Source: Prevotella sp. P2-180 (GTDB lineage: Bacteria > Bacteroidota > Bacteroidia > Bacteroidales > Bacteroidaceae). From it: a stretch of DNA of 64,000 nt. The translations under genes and the position numbers were made by a program. Below are positions 34,777 to 43,774 of this stretch, piece by piece. The stretch covers positions 124,001 through 188,000 of the forward strand of contig NZ_NPJI01000029.1 in assembly GCF_002251435.1 (NCBI RefSeq), read 5' to 3'. Each line of letters starts with the position of its first letter. The first letter of the stretch is position 1. The notes under the pieces are model-generated. The model did not search any database. It saw only the letters and a program-made list of their open reading frames with translations, and was not told the origin of the DNA.

Positions 34777-37026
34777 TTATAATTCTATGGTGAAACGGGC
34801 ACCGGCATTATAGTTGGTGTCGAGTGACACTCGGGCGCCGATACGCTTGGCTATGGCTCTTGAAAGCGTGAGACCAAGACCTACGCCGGGGGTGAAGCTG
34901 TCGAGCTTGTAGAAACGTTCAAAGATGGTTTCCGCCTTGTCTGTCGGTACACCACGGCCTGTATCGGTCACGCTGAATACTCCGCCTGACGAAGCGGGGG
35001 AGAAGGCAACTTTGACGAAGCCTGAGTCGGTGTTCTTTATGGCGTTGTCGACAAGGCATGAAAGGATTCTTACTATAGCGTCGTGGTTTGACGTAATGAC
35101 AATGTTGTCGTCCACGGTCTCATAGATGAGTTGTACACCTGGCTTTGCCTCGGCATGGAGCTCCATTACGGATGTGAAGATGGAGTTTACCGTGATGTCG
35201 CTTGTGGGAAGCCTGCTTTTGTCGGATTCGTATTCGGATATCTCTATGAGGTCGTTGAGCATCTTTGTCATGTGGCGGGTCTGGTCGACGATGATGTCGT
35301 TGAATTCCTTCTTCTGGCTGTCCTCAACCTTGACATTCGGGTCTGTGAGCAGCTGTACGAAACCTGATATTTGGTTGAGTGGGGTTCTTATTTCGTGCGA
35401 CATGTTTCGGATGAATGAAGTCTTCATGTCGGAGGAATTGTCTTTCTTCTTGTTTGCAAGTTTATTCCAGTGCATATACTCGCTTGGAGTGAGTCCATAA
35501 TGACTTTCAAAGAGCCTTGTGAATGTCTTTTCGTCCTTGAAGCCACATCGTTTGGCCACTTCCTCAATGCTGTTGCAGTCATCTCTCTTGAGCATATTTA
35601 CAGACTGGTTCATGCTTATTTCCTTTACGAAGTTGTCGGTGTTGCCGTCGGTGATGTTGTTGGGTCTAAGTTTCGAGAGTTCGTCCTGTTGCTCAACGAG
35701 TTGTGATATTGTGGCCACTGCAGCCTTGCTTCTTCTGTTTATTTTCTTGTTGTAGTATATCATTAAGGCGATAGTTACGGCAGCAATTATCAGAAGGCCT
35801 ATGAAGGCGTACATTATCAGCTTTTGTCGAGCGAGTAGCCTGTCCTGGTCGGCGAGTTTTAGGTCTTTTTCCTGTGTTTCGTATATCTTTGCCAACTGCA
35901 TCACATCGTTTTCCTGTGTACGCTTGTCGATGGAGTCCCTGATGGTTAACATGGCCTCTGCCGTAAGTCGTGCCATTCGCTCGTTTCCCATGGCTTTGTA
36001 TGCCTCGAACTCATTTACAAGTATGTTGGTGAGATATTCTGAGGTAATGGAGTCTTGCATTTGCACTCTGATTCTTTCGCGCATGGCTTGCGTTGTCTTT
36101 AGCAATTGGGAGTACTGTTTTGAGGTGAGATAGTGTGTGACGAGATTTATTTTCCCCGTCTCGCTCTTTCCAATATTTGTCTTTTCAAACTCTTTCTTAT
36201 ATTTCTCGGCAGACTTGATATCCCCTACCTTGTCATATATATTCATTATTATGGCATAGATAGATGCTTTTCTTGTGTCCATGTAATATTCAGGAAGCAA
36301 ACCGCTTTTTTCCACTTTTTCCATTCGTCTTGTCATTTCGTGAATGTGTGGTATGGCATCACTTGCCTTTCCTTCCTTCAGCATCATCTCCAATATGGTG
36401 GCAAAACTGAATATCACTTCGTCGGCGGTATACATGTCCGGATTTTCATCAAAGATTTTTTCTGAGTTTTCCGTTGCCTTCCACATCATTTCGTAGCCTG
36501 CTTTCGGGTTACCGATTTTCACAGTGTTACGTCCGACGCAGTGCATCATTTTGTTCTCTAATTGGCGATTTCCTCGCTTTCTTGCCTCATCTGTTGCCTT
36601 CTTTGCGTAATTAAGGCTGCTGGAATAGCGGCTTTCCTTGTAATCCAACTCTGCCAGCATGCGCAAGGCGTCGCAATAGTCTTCTTTGTTTTTCTTCTTG
36701 AAATCAGGGTTGTTGACAGCTCTTAGGCAATGGAAACGTGATAGGCGGCGTTGGCTCAGTACATTGTGGTAAATAGCCATACGGATGTAGTCGGCATTGT
36801 ATGATTCCATTTCCTTTCTTGTCTCCATAGTGTCGAGTATACGCAGTGCGAGGTTTGGTTGCTTTGTATGTATCTGTACTATGTATTTTCTTGTGTGTGT
36901 ACTGTCGCTGCTTGTCTCTTCGCTTGTTTGCTTGCCGTTACATCCCATGGTGAGTGCTGCCGCCAATGTTATTGACAACGTAAGGAGGATTTGTCGGATG
37001 TCTATATTTCGTTTTACAGGTTGCAT
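34777..37026 (-). CDS. Sensor histidine kinase with TPR-like sensor and embedded AraC-type HTH
   Basis: 749 residues. An N-terminal signal or membrane segment (about 12-29, with a cysteine at 29), a helical TPR-like region (about 45-400), a membrane helix at 405-425, then a segment at about 478-520 that reads as the second HTH of an AraC protein (EEVAKRCGFKDEKTFTRLF, then GLTPSEYMHW). The HisKA domain follows, with His544 in MSHEIRTPL, and an HATPase domain with DNAIKNT, DTGRGVP and GLGLTLSR. No receiver domain is present and no response regulator lies nearby. The order HTH before kinase differs from the usual Bacteroides hybrid sensors. It follows the lpxH-like gene by 35 bp. Confidence 0.85.
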   Translation of the reverse strand: MQPVKRNIDIRQILLTLSITLAAALTMGCNGKQTSEETSSDSTHTRKYIVQIHTKQPNLALRILDTMETRKEMESYNADYIRMAIYHNVLSQRRLSRFHCLRAVNNPDFKKKNKEDYCDALRMLAELDYKESRYSSSLNYAKKATDEARKRGNRQLENKMMHCVGRNTVKIGNPKAGYEMMWKATENSEKIFDENPDMYTADEVIFSFATILEMMLKEGKASDAIPHIHEMTRRMEKVEKSGLLPEYYMDTRKASIYAIIMNIYDKVGDIKSAEKYKKEFEKTNIGKSETGKINLVTHYLTSKQYSQLLKTTQAMRERIRVQMQDSITSEYLTNILVNEFEAYKAMGNERMARLTAEAMLTIRDSIDKRTQENDVMQLAKIYETQEKDLKLADQDRLLARQKLIMYAFIGLLIIAAVTIALMIYYNKKINRRSKAAVATISQLVEQQDELSKLRPNNITDGNTDNFVKEISMNQSVNMLKRDDCNSIEEVAKRCGFKDEKTFTRLFESHYGLTPSEYMHWNKLANKKKDNSSDMKTSFIRNMSHEIRTPLNQISGFVQLLTDPNVKVEDSQKKEFNDIIVDQTRHMTKMLNDLIEISEYESDKSRLPTSDITVNSIFTSVMELHAEAKPGVQLIYETVDDNIVITSNHDAIVRILSCLVDNAIKNTDSGFVKVAFSPASSGGVFSVTDTGRGVPTDKAETIFERFYKLDSFTPGVGLGLTLSRAIAKRIGARVSLDTNYNAGARFTIEL

Positions 37027-37061
37027 ATTTTATGTTTTTGGCTTAGGTGTAACAGGCGTTT

Positions 37062-37826
37062 TTATGGCAGGCTTTCTCCTTCTATGTATTCGCTCATGAA
37101 GATGTGATTTCCGTCGAATACTACGTATGAGAACTGGGTAATCCAGTCGCCGAGTATCATGAGGCGGGCTTTCTTGGTGAGCTGCAGGTCTACTTCGATA
37201 TGTCGGTGTCCATAAATGAAATAGTCAACGTTGGAATGATATTGTATGTATTTCTTTGTGAATAGTACGAGGTGCTCGCGCGACTCACCCATGTATGCCG
37301 GTTCTTCGTTGTTTTTCCTTTTTAGCCTGCTATGCTTTGCCCATGTCATTCCGAGCCACTGGCTCCAGCGGGGATGTATTGCAGAGAACATGATTTGACA
37401 GAAGCGATTATGGAACAGGGCACGCAGGAGTTTGAATTTCTTGTCTGGGTCGCCAAGTCCGTCGCCATGGGCGAGGAAGAACACTTTGCCGTAGATCTCG
37501 GTGGTGAGCGGCTTTTTGTGGAGTATCACACCGCACTCCTGCTCAAGGTAGTTGTAGGCCCAGATATCGTGGTTGCCGGTGAAATAGTGTATCTCGACAC
37601 CCAGGTCTGTGAGTTCTGATAGTTTGCCGAGAAAGCGTGTGTAACCCCGTGGCACGACATATTTATATTCGTACCAGAAGTCGAACATGTCGCCGAGGAG
37701 ATATATTGCGGCAGCCTTGTGCTTGATGCTGTCGAGGAAGCGCACCAGTCGGCGCTCGTGCATGCGGCTATGGTCGATGGCGAGTGAGCCAAGGTGTGCG
37801 TCGGAGAGAAAATAAACGTTTTTCAT
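37062..37826 (-). CDS. LpxH-like metallophosphoesterase (UDP-2,3-diacylglucosamine hydrolase)
   Basis: 254 residues. The calcineurin-type metal motifs are in order: SDAHLGS, LLGDMFDFWYE, GNHD, AHGDGLG and YGHRH. The DMFDFW and the length fit the LpxH family, which removes UMP from UDP-2,3-diacylglucosamine to give lipid X in lipid A synthesis at the inner membrane. The ATG at 37826 begins MKNVYFLSDAH; a longer upstream frame would run into the sufT-like gene. It starts 17 bp after that gene. Confidence 0.85.
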   Translation of the reverse strand: MKNVYFLSDAHLGSLAIDHSRMHERRLVRFLDSIKHKAAAIYLLGDMFDFWYEYKYVVPRGYTRFLGKLSELTDLGVEIHYFTGNHDIWAYNYLEQECGVILHKKPLTTEIYGKVFFLAHGDGLGDPDKKFKLLRALFHNRFCQIMFSAIHPRWSQWLGMTWAKHSRLKRKNNEEPAYMGESREHLVLFTKKYIQYHSNVDYFIYGHRHIEVDLQLTKKARLMILGDWITQFSYVVFDGNHIFMSEYIEGESLP

Positions 37827-37843
37827 AAGCGTTGGGATAGGGC

Positions 37844-38164
37844 TTATTCGAAACCGAGTTCCACACGAGCCTCTTCTGTCATCATGCTCTGGTCCCATGT
37901 GGGTTCGAAGACAAGGTTTACAGTGGCGCTTTTGACGCCTTCAAGACTATCGACCTTTTGCCTGACGTCCTCGAGGATAAAGTCAGCTGCGGGGCACGAT
38001 GGAGCTGTGAAGGTCATGTCGAGCTCCACGTCGCCGCTGTCCTTTACGTCGACCTTATATATGAGGCCGAGGTCGTAGATGTTTACGGGTATTTCTGGGT
38101 CGTAGACAGTTTTGAGCACGTCTACTATACGTTCTTCTATCTTTGTTTTTTCTTCAGCTGTCAT
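37844..38164 (-). CDS. SufT/MIP18-family (DUF59) Fe-S assembly protein
   Basis: 106 residues, one DUF59 domain. Visible are TVYDPEIPVNIYDLGLIY and MTFTAPSCPAADFI with the conserved cysteine. DUF59 proteins help mature iron-sulfur proteins; the eukaryotic relative is MIP18. It is the first gene of a four-gene operon with lpxH-like, sensor kinase and mmcQ-like genes and has a full consensus promoter. Confidence 0.92.
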   Translation of the reverse strand: MTAEEKTKIEERIVDVLKTVYDPEIPVNIYDLGLIYKVDVKDSGDVELDMTFTAPSCPAADFILEDVRQKVDSLEGVKSATVNLVFEPTWDQSMMTEEARVELGFE

Positions 38165-38187
38165 AATGTGTAATTATTTCTTGCTTG

Positions 38188-38219
38188 CAAATTTACGTAT
38201 AATAGTCGTAACTTCCAAA
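38188..38219 (-). promoter_or_regulatory. Promoter of the sufT-lpxH-kinase-mmcQ operon
   Basis: TTTG (38219-38216), 20 bp, TAAATTTG (38195-38188) on the minus strand; full Bacteroidota consensus, 23 bp before the sufT-like ATG. Confidence 0.78.
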
Positions 38220-38244
38220 TTTTTCTGTCTTTTTTTGTAGTTTT

Positions 38245-39468
38245 TTATTTTAAGTTTATCCTGAACCCGAAGTTTAAACTAAAGTTCCATGGTTTGTCCT
38301 TGTAGATATTCTCTACTGAGGAGTGATTGTCGAAATGGTGGGTGACACCAGGCTCAAGATATAGTCCGACATACGGCGTAATATTGTATTCTACTCCCGC
38401 TGCGGCCTGAGTCGACCACTGCAGGCGTTTCTCTGTCACGCTATTGTCGTCGTTGTCGTTTCCTGTGATACTGAGGCTACGTTTGCCTTTTAAGAGTTTC
38501 TCTGCAGTGACTCCTGCTGAGACGTATAGTGCGAGATGATTGCTTTGCCAAACTGTATAGTTGGCGGTGAGCGGTATGCCGATGTAGTGGAGCTTTTGGT
38601 CGCCTAATGTTTCTGCTTGTCCTTCAACTGTGTATGTGGAGTGGAGGTAGCTGTAGTTAACTCCCGTGGTGATGCTCCAACGTGGACTGATGTTACATCG
38701 GAAGTTCACGCCGAGGCGTATTGGCATGTCGTGGTTGTATTTTACATCGGGTGTGGCTTTCTGTAAGAAGAGTGGATAGACGGCGCCTTCTATTTGTGGT
38801 TCGCCGTTGTCATATACGGGTGCTGAGCTCATTGCATAGTTGTGCATTACAGTCATTCCCTTGTTTGCCTTATCGGCATAGGCAAGTAGGCCTTGTGCAT
38901 GGATGTCTGCCTGAAAGCCTGGTGAGCGTGTTTTCTTTTTTTTGTTATCACTCAAGTTCGCCGTTTGTGCGAACAGATCGTAGTTTTTGCTGTTGGAATT
39001 ATTTTTCCTTGCTATTGTTTTCTTTTCCTGTGGTTTGTCAACAAGATGTGTTTCTTCTTGCTTGTTCTCTACTGTTTCCACTTTTGTGGCGATTGCTATG
39101 TGGTCCTCGTGTTTAGCCTGGATAACTTGAGGAGTTTTAACGGCTTGAGGCGTTTTTATGGGTTTATGTGTTTGGGTAGTTTGAAGTGTTGGAGAAGACA
39201 GTCTGACAGAGGTAGTGAGAGGAACTGCTTCGTCATGTGATGTTTCTTGTATCATCTTGTCGAACAGGAATTTGCCTCCACTAATGGCTATCAGTGCTAC
39301 AGCAGCTGCTGCAACAATACGTTTTGTCCACAGGTGTGTAGTGGAAGGTCTTGATATGGCAGCTCTTTTTTCTAGCAGACTGTCGATTTCAGACCACGAC
39401 AGTTCTGGGGCAGGTTTTTCAAATCCTTCCATCTTCTGTTTTATTTGTTTTGAAAATTTGTCTGTCAT
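38245..39468 (-). CDS. Dual membrane-spanning anti-sigma factor (Dma-like)
   Basis: 407 residues. A cytoplasmic start of about 48 residues, one inner-membrane helix at 50-66 (RIVAAAAVALIAISGG), a long hydrophilic periplasmic linker (70-185, rich in Thr, Lys, Gln), and a C-terminal outer-membrane beta-barrel region (about 245-407, alternating strands such as RWSITTGVNYSYLHSTY and ending NFGFRINLK with no signal for secretion elsewhere). This order was described for Dma1 of Bacteroides thetaiotaomicron, which spans both membranes and holds an ECF sigma factor, controlling outer-membrane vesicle formation. The ECF sigma gene lies 2 bp upstream. Function by analogy. Confidence 0.82.
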   Translation of the reverse strand: MTDKFSKQIKQKMEGFEKPAPELSWSEIDSLLEKRAAISRPSTTHLWTKRIVAAAAVALIAISGGKFLFDKMIQETSHDEAVPLTTSVRLSSPTLQTTQTHKPIKTPQAVKTPQVIQAKHEDHIAIATKVETVENKQEETHLVDKPQEKKTIARKNNSNSKNYDLFAQTANLSDNKKKKTRSPGFQADIHAQGLLAYADKANKGMTVMHNYAMSSAPVYDNGEPQIEGAVYPLFLQKATPDVKYNHDMPIRLGVNFRCNISPRWSITTGVNYSYLHSTYTVEGQAETLGDQKLHYIGIPLTANYTVWQSNHLALYVSAGVTAEKLLKGKRSLSITGNDNDDNSVTEKRLQWSTQAAAGVEYNITPYVGLYLEPGVTHHFDNHSSVENIYKDKPWNFSLNFGFRINLK

Positions 39469-39470
39469 GA

Positions 39471-40046
39471 TCAGTTGTGGTTTTTATTACGTTTATAATT
39501 TTCAATTTGTTTTGCTAAGATGTTTTTTGCCCTGAAGAACTGGGAGGCAGAAGTGTCGGCCTTTATTCCGAGTAGGGCAGCTATCTCCTTGTGGCTTTTG
39601 CCCTCTATGGCAAAGAGGTTTAACACGGTGCGGTAGCCGTCAGGCAATTGGCTGATCAAGCGATGTATTACCTCGGCTGGGACGTCGCTGATGTCTGGCT
39701 CTTCATTATCAGCCAATGACAAGTTGCCGAGGTCTTTGTCGGCAAAAGTGTCGTGAAACCGTTTCTGTGACTTGACGAAATTGAGAGCCTGGTTCACGAC
39801 GATTCTCGTGGCCCAAGCTCTCAGTGAGCCTTCCCCCTTGTATGTGAAGTTGTCGATGTTTTGAATGATGTTGACCATTGCGTCTTGCATAAGGTCTTTC
39901 ACATCATCGTCGTTGTTTACATATCTCGAACAAGCAGCAGCGAGGAGCCCTCCATATTGGGCATAGAAGTGGCGCATCGCCCGGTTATCGCCCTTGCGAA
40001 TGCCTTTTGCAATGTCTTCTTCACTGTGTTGTCCGAATATGTTCAT
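39471..40046 (-). CDS. ECF-family RNA polymerase sigma factor (Das-like)
   Basis: 191 residues from the ATG at 40046. Region 2 (about 20-90: DDDVKDLMQDAMVNIIQNID, GSLRAWATRIVVNQALN) and region 4 (about 125-185: RLISQLPDGYRTVLNLFAIEG, SHKEIAALLGI) are clear. The ATG overlaps the nigD stop by one base (TGATG), so they are coupled. Next to a dual-membrane anti-sigma gene it is likely of the ECF21 type. It should be released when the anti-sigma senses an envelope signal. Targets may include its own operon. Confidence 0.92.
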   Translation of the reverse strand: MNIFGQHSEEDIAKGIRKGDNRAMRHFYAQYGGLLAAACSRYVNNDDDVKDLMQDAMVNIIQNIDNFTYKGEGSLRAWATRIVVNQALNFVKSQKRFHDTFADKDLGNLSLADNEEPDISDVPAEVIHRLISQLPDGYRTVLNLFAIEGKSHKEIAALLGIKADTSASQFFRAKNILAKQIENYKRNKNHN

Positions 40047-40762
40047 CACTCGTTTCTCGGTATGTATTTAAATGTTTGTGATTTGTCGCCAGAGAACGAT
40101 TTCCATTTTATTTTAATGTCGCGTGGTGTTCTGTCGATGTCTTTCTCAAGGTCAAGATAGAACGATACCATACCATCGCCCGGTGTTCCACTGATGATTC
40201 CGTTTGCATCGTGGTGGAACTGGAAAGTGGCGAGTCCGTCTTCGTCAGCTACTCTCACGAGGTTTACGCGGTGCTGGCTGCCTTGAGTCCAGTTGGTGCG
40301 GAAGCGTATGTTCATATAACCGTCTTCAGCTAATGTCTCGAGCGGGCTTTTCACTATTTCCACAGGGTCGTTACCGTAGGCCTTGTTGTTCGCCTCTACA
40401 GACTCAAGATTTGGGGCGAGCTGCATAGTGAGAATTGTGTCGATGCGTGTGACGGTGATGGAGTTGATCGTTGCTGCCAACGAGGGTTCTGAGTCGAACT
40501 TGAAGTAGATGTATGCCCTGTATTCCTTTTTGTTGTCGTAAGGGAACTTCTTGATGTTCGAACAGGTGACTATACTTGAGTCGCTGAGCTGGATGAACCA
40601 TTCGTGATTTCCAATGGCTGTGGGTTTCAGTGTAACCACACCATAGCTCGTGTCCGTATCGATGCAGAGGTAGTTGTCGTCGTCGTCGAGACAAGACTGG
40701 AATGTGAGAGCTACTGTTGTGAGTGCCATCATGGCAAAGATGAATGTCTTTATTCTTTTCAT
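40046..40762 (-). CDS. NigD-like lipoprotein
   Basis: 238 residues. A lipoprotein signal ends at Cys24 (FQSC). The mature part has two beta-rich halves that fit the NigD-like N- and C-terminal domains; the C-terminal one has HRVNLVRVADEDG, FQFHHDANG and VSFYLDLEKD. NigD was named from a Prevotella nigrescens bacteriocin operon, but the family is widespread in Bacteroidales and its role is open. It is the first gene of the sigma/anti-sigma operon. A second NigD-like gene lies at 60400-61074. Confidence 0.85.
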   Translation of the reverse strand: MKRIKTFIFAMMALTTVALTFQSCLDDDDNYLCIDTDTSYGVVTLKPTAIGNHEWFIQLSDSSIVTCSNIKKFPYDNKKEYRAYIYFKFDSEPSLAATINSITVTRIDTILTMQLAPNLESVEANNKAYGNDPVEIVKSPLETLAEDGYMNIRFRTNWTQGSQHRVNLVRVADEDGLATFQFHHDANGIISGTPGDGMVSFYLDLEKDIDRTPRDIKIKWKSFSGDKSQTFKYIPRNE

Positions 40763-40785
40763 GTTTTTCTCCTTTTGTTTTTATT

Positions 40786-40816
40786 GTTTACGTCAATAAA
40801 ATAACGAGAATGTTGG
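40786..40816 (-). promoter_or_regulatory. Candidate ECF-type promoter of the nigD-sigma operon
   Basis: No TAnnTTTG box is found in the 102 bp before nigD. Instead CCAAC (40816-40812) and CGTAAAC (40792-40786) occur with 19 bp between, resembling the AAC ... CGT pattern of many ECF promoters. This would fit autoregulation. The match is weak. Confidence 0.25.
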
Positions 40817-40864
40817 AATCTTGCATGAAAGGCACAAAAAAAATGTTAATTCAATCCGTCCTCA

Positions 40865-42328
40865 TCATTCCTCTTTTACAAATCCTTCCTTCTTTGCTGT
40901 CTTGAATAACTGACGTACATCTGAGGCTGAGAAGGGAAGAGGGGCGGAGCCGAGTTCTGGTGCATTGAACGATTTCAGGCAGTTGTCGTAGAAGTATGGT
41001 GACTGCTGTGGGAGCACAAAAGGTTTATGAGCCTTGCCTGAGTGGTCAACATAGCAGAAGTATGGCTTGCCATAGAGTCCGTCGTCGCGCTTGCTGGCAA
41101 ATACAAACCATCGGCTATTTGACGACCAACTATGGTATGTGTCTGACATGTTGCTGTTTACTATTTTCAGACTGTCAACTTTCATGCTCTGAAGGTCAAG
41201 CATACGGAGGTCTGACTCACGATGCCATATAGGGAATGTGCCGTAGTCTTGAATCGTGTAAAGCAGATGTTTCCCATCAGGCGACACACGTGGATGACAC
41301 ACTGATGTCCCAGCTTCCTGTAGTGTATCTACTTTTGTGCCGAACGATGATGAGTCTGCATCGAAGCTGATGCGGCAAAGGTTGTATTGCAGGCTTTTTA
41401 TGGCTGTCTCGGCATCGGGTATTGTTGACGACTTGATGAAAGGATTCCTGGCAGTACAGAAGTATATGTCTCGTCCGTCTGGCGAGAAAGTTGGGAAGGT
41501 TTCCAGTGAGGAGGAGTCGCATAACTCAGAACATGAAAAAATGGTATGGTCGACTATGTCTGCCACATACACGTCTGACTCAGTGTCGAACACCTCAAGG
41601 CGTTTGCTTCCTGCCGCATGGAATGCGGGAATAATCTTGTTGGCGGAGAACACAATGTGTCTGCCGTCGGGATGGAAAGAGAAGTATACGCTGCTAGAGG
41701 GCATGTCTTCTGTTTTTATGTCGAGCAATGAAAGTTCACCATTACGATTAAGTACGGCACCACCTCCCTCGCCACGTACGTACATCATAGAAAGGTTTGC
41801 GTTGTGATGGCTGTAAGTATGGCAGTTCATGCACCGGTTTCCGACATGCTCATAGTCGCAGAAGTTTGTAGTGGAAAAATCTTCCACACACCGCTGTTGC
41901 AGCTGAAGATTGTTGAACACCTCATAGTCTGGTTCTATGAGGCGGTATGTGAGGAATGGATCGATGCTGTCTGGCACAATAGTCCATTTGAAAGGCTTAT
42001 ACTCTAACCATTCGTTTTCTTGTCCTACGTGCACATTTACTGTAACCGTCTTCCCGCAGTATCGTGTAAGCATCCTGTGCCATTCGTCGAGATCGAATGT
42101 CACTCCGTTGCCGCTGTTGTCCGCCATTAGTTCACCTTCTACATACACCCTCACGTCTTTGGCAAGGTCGTTGCGCACGAGAAAGTTCAATGGTGCGATG
42201 TTAACTGGGATTGTTACGTCGGAATAGTCGGGGTAGATGGGTGCGTCGCAGTCAACAGCCACCTCCACCCTGTTGTCGCAGCCTGTGAGCAGCATCAAAG
42301 CTGCTATGATATTAAATAGATTCTTCAT
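40865..42328 (-). CDS. Beta-propeller (TolB/PD40-like) lipoprotein with CxxCH motif, copy A
   Basis: 487 residues. A lipoprotein signal ends at Cys17 (LTGC). The N-terminal domain (to about 160) holds DVTIPVNIAPLNF and DEWH; then comes a CxxCH motif, CMNCH at 166-170, in a segment otherwise free of cytochrome features, then a propeller of PD40 blades: FHPDGRHIVFSA, FSPDGRDIYFC, VSPDGKHLLYT. Copy B (44635-46098) has exactly the same length and layout. CxxCH binds haem covalently in c-type cytochromes; a structural or redox role is also possible. It is placed 24 bp after the membrane protein copy A, and its first codons, ATGAAGAAT, lie within a repeat tract. Confidence 0.8.
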   Translation of the reverse strand: MKNLFNIIAALMLLTGCDNRVEVAVDCDAPIYPDYSDVTIPVNIAPLNFLVRNDLAKDVRVYVEGELMADNSGNGVTFDLDEWHRMLTRYCGKTVTVNVHVGQENEWLEYKPFKWTIVPDSIDPFLTYRLIEPDYEVFNNLQLQQRCVEDFSTTNFCDYEHVGNRCMNCHTYSHHNANLSMMYVRGEGGGAVLNRNGELSLLDIKTEDMPSSSVYFSFHPDGRHIVFSANKIIPAFHAAGSKRLEVFDTESDVYVADIVDHTIFSCSELCDSSSLETFPTFSPDGRDIYFCTARNPFIKSSTIPDAETAIKSLQYNLCRISFDADSSSFGTKVDTLQEAGTSVCHPRVSPDGKHLLYTIQDYGTFPIWHRESDLRMLDLQSMKVDSLKIVNSNMSDTYHSWSSNSRWFVFASKRDDGLYGKPYFCYVDHSGKAHKPFVLPQQSPYFYDNCLKSFNAPELGSAPLPFSASDVRQLFKTAKKEGFVKEE

Positions 42329-42371
42329 TTTTCACTCTTCATTCTTCATTCTTCACTCTTCATTCTTCATT
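42323..42371 (-). repeat. GAAGAATGA tandem tract spanning a gene junction
   Basis: Read on the minus strand, units ATGAAGAATGAAGAGTGA repeat across the end of the membrane protein gene and the start of the next lipoprotein gene. The last residues KMKNEE of the first protein and the first MKN of the second are encoded by the repeat, and several spare ATGs precede the real start. Confidence 0.8.
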
Positions 42372-43762
42372 TTATACAGTTCCCGATACATGGGTTCTAC
42401 AGGTTGTCCGTATTGCGGGATATAGTATTTGTTTATGTCGTTTATGAACATATCCCGTGCACCTACTAAATAGTCGGTGCAGAGAAGGTAGTCGAGGGCC
42501 ATGCGGTTTCTAGGGTTTGATTTGAGTAGGTTTTCGAGTATGTCGCGGCAGTTGGTACCTACTCGTATTGTGTCGTGCTTTATGGCATAACGTTTTAAGT
42601 CGGCCAATTTTGGATTGAGTTTGCCTGGACGATTTGCTGTCGCCCATTTCCTGTATGCGATGGTCTTATCCAGAAGACGGAGGTATTTCATGGCGGCAGG
42701 ATGGTCGCCGGCCACGAGGTTGGCTTCTGCAAGCCGCTTTATCATCCTTACATTACGGTTGTTGTGGGAGAATACACACGAGAGTAATGCCTCACGCTCT
42801 GCAAGTGTCATGTCGCCTAGTGCGAAATACAGTTCGCCTACCATCTTTATCTCGATATTAGTGGATTTTGGTCCTATCTGATATAGTGTACCGAGATTGA
42901 CGGGGTTGACACTGCGTAGCGTGTGTGCCAGTTCGCCGCGTTTAGCCTTTACGAGATAGTAATAGAACGATGCTTCTTCCGTTGGCTTTGGCATGCTCTT
43001 CACCTTTTCTATAAGTTCATCGTAGCGTCCGAAATAATAGAGGTTTTCTATTTCGAGATAGTCTTTAAGGTCTTGTTGCGGACGGCTGAATGAACCTACT
43101 CCAGGATATGTGTCGGTTAAGCAAACTAACACAATGCCTGTAACAATGAATATTAAAGCATGTATCACAGAACAGCATCTATTACCGGCTTTTCTTATTG
43201 ACAACATAATTTCCGATATGGTTACGAGCGCAACGAAAGCGACAATGCCAAAACTGAACATCCATAGGCAGGTAACGCCTAATAACGCTATGGAGACGAT
43301 GCGGAAAACGAGCGGTCGGTTAAGAACAAGTCCATGGATGAGGAAGACGAGGATGCCGCCTTGTACACATAGCATCGACGAGAGACGGAAGTCGTGGTTG
43401 AAGTTGAACGAAGTCTCTGCTGCCATTATGGCAATGGATATTGTCAGTGCCACCCAACGATTGACCCTTGAAAGACGGAGGGAGGCAAAAGTGGTAAGGC
43501 CAAGTAATAGAATGAGCACAGCGAGGATGGCTGCCCCTGCATACATATAGTAGAAATACTGCGTGACGTAATCGCCTGCAAGACATGCTGCCCATGCCGG
43601 TTTATCGAAGTATGTGGATACATAGTCGGCCGACAGAAGAAACAACTGGTTTTGCTCCTTGTAGTAGAAGGAGTAGGGATATGAGAACTGGAAGAAAGCC
43701 CATACTTGAATAGTTACAAGTACAATTATGTATGGAATGAATCTCTGTAATTTCGCGTTCAT
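42353..43762 (-). CDS. Polytopic membrane protein with helical C-terminal domain (DUF6057-like), copy A
   Basis: 469 residues. A first membrane helix (about 9-28), then a loop with KEQNQLFLLSADYV and DYVTQYFYYMY, then about six to seven further helices to about 215, and a soluble helical, TPR-like half (about 230-469: AEANLVAGDHPAAMKYL, RLLDKTIAYRKWA). Copy B and the short copy C share EQxQLFL and GxxxAAxKxL. I recall such proteins as DUF6057 in Bacteroidales annotations; no function is known to me. The acidic residue in the first outer loop recalls GT-C glycosyltransferases, which is speculation. Confidence 0.75.
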   Translation of the reverse strand: MNAKLQRFIPYIIVLVTIQVWAFFQFSYPYSFYYKEQNQLFLLSADYVSTYFDKPAWAACLAGDYVTQYFYYMYAGAAILAVLILLLGLTTFASLRLSRVNRWVALTISIAIMAAETSFNFNHDFRLSSMLCVQGGILVFLIHGLVLNRPLVFRIVSIALLGVTCLWMFSFGIVAFVALVTISEIMLSIRKAGNRCCSVIHALIFIVTGIVLVCLTDTYPGVGSFSRPQQDLKDYLEIENLYYFGRYDELIEKVKSMPKPTEEASFYYYLVKAKRGELAHTLRSVNPVNLGTLYQIGPKSTNIEIKMVGELYFALGDMTLAEREALLSCVFSHNNRNVRMIKRLAEANLVAGDHPAAMKYLRLLDKTIAYRKWATANRPGKLNPKLADLKRYAIKHDTIRVGTNCRDILENLLKSNPRNRMALDYLLCTDYLVGARDMFINDINKYYIPQYGQPVEPMYRELYKMKNEE

Positions 43763-43774
43763 AAGCTAAAGATG

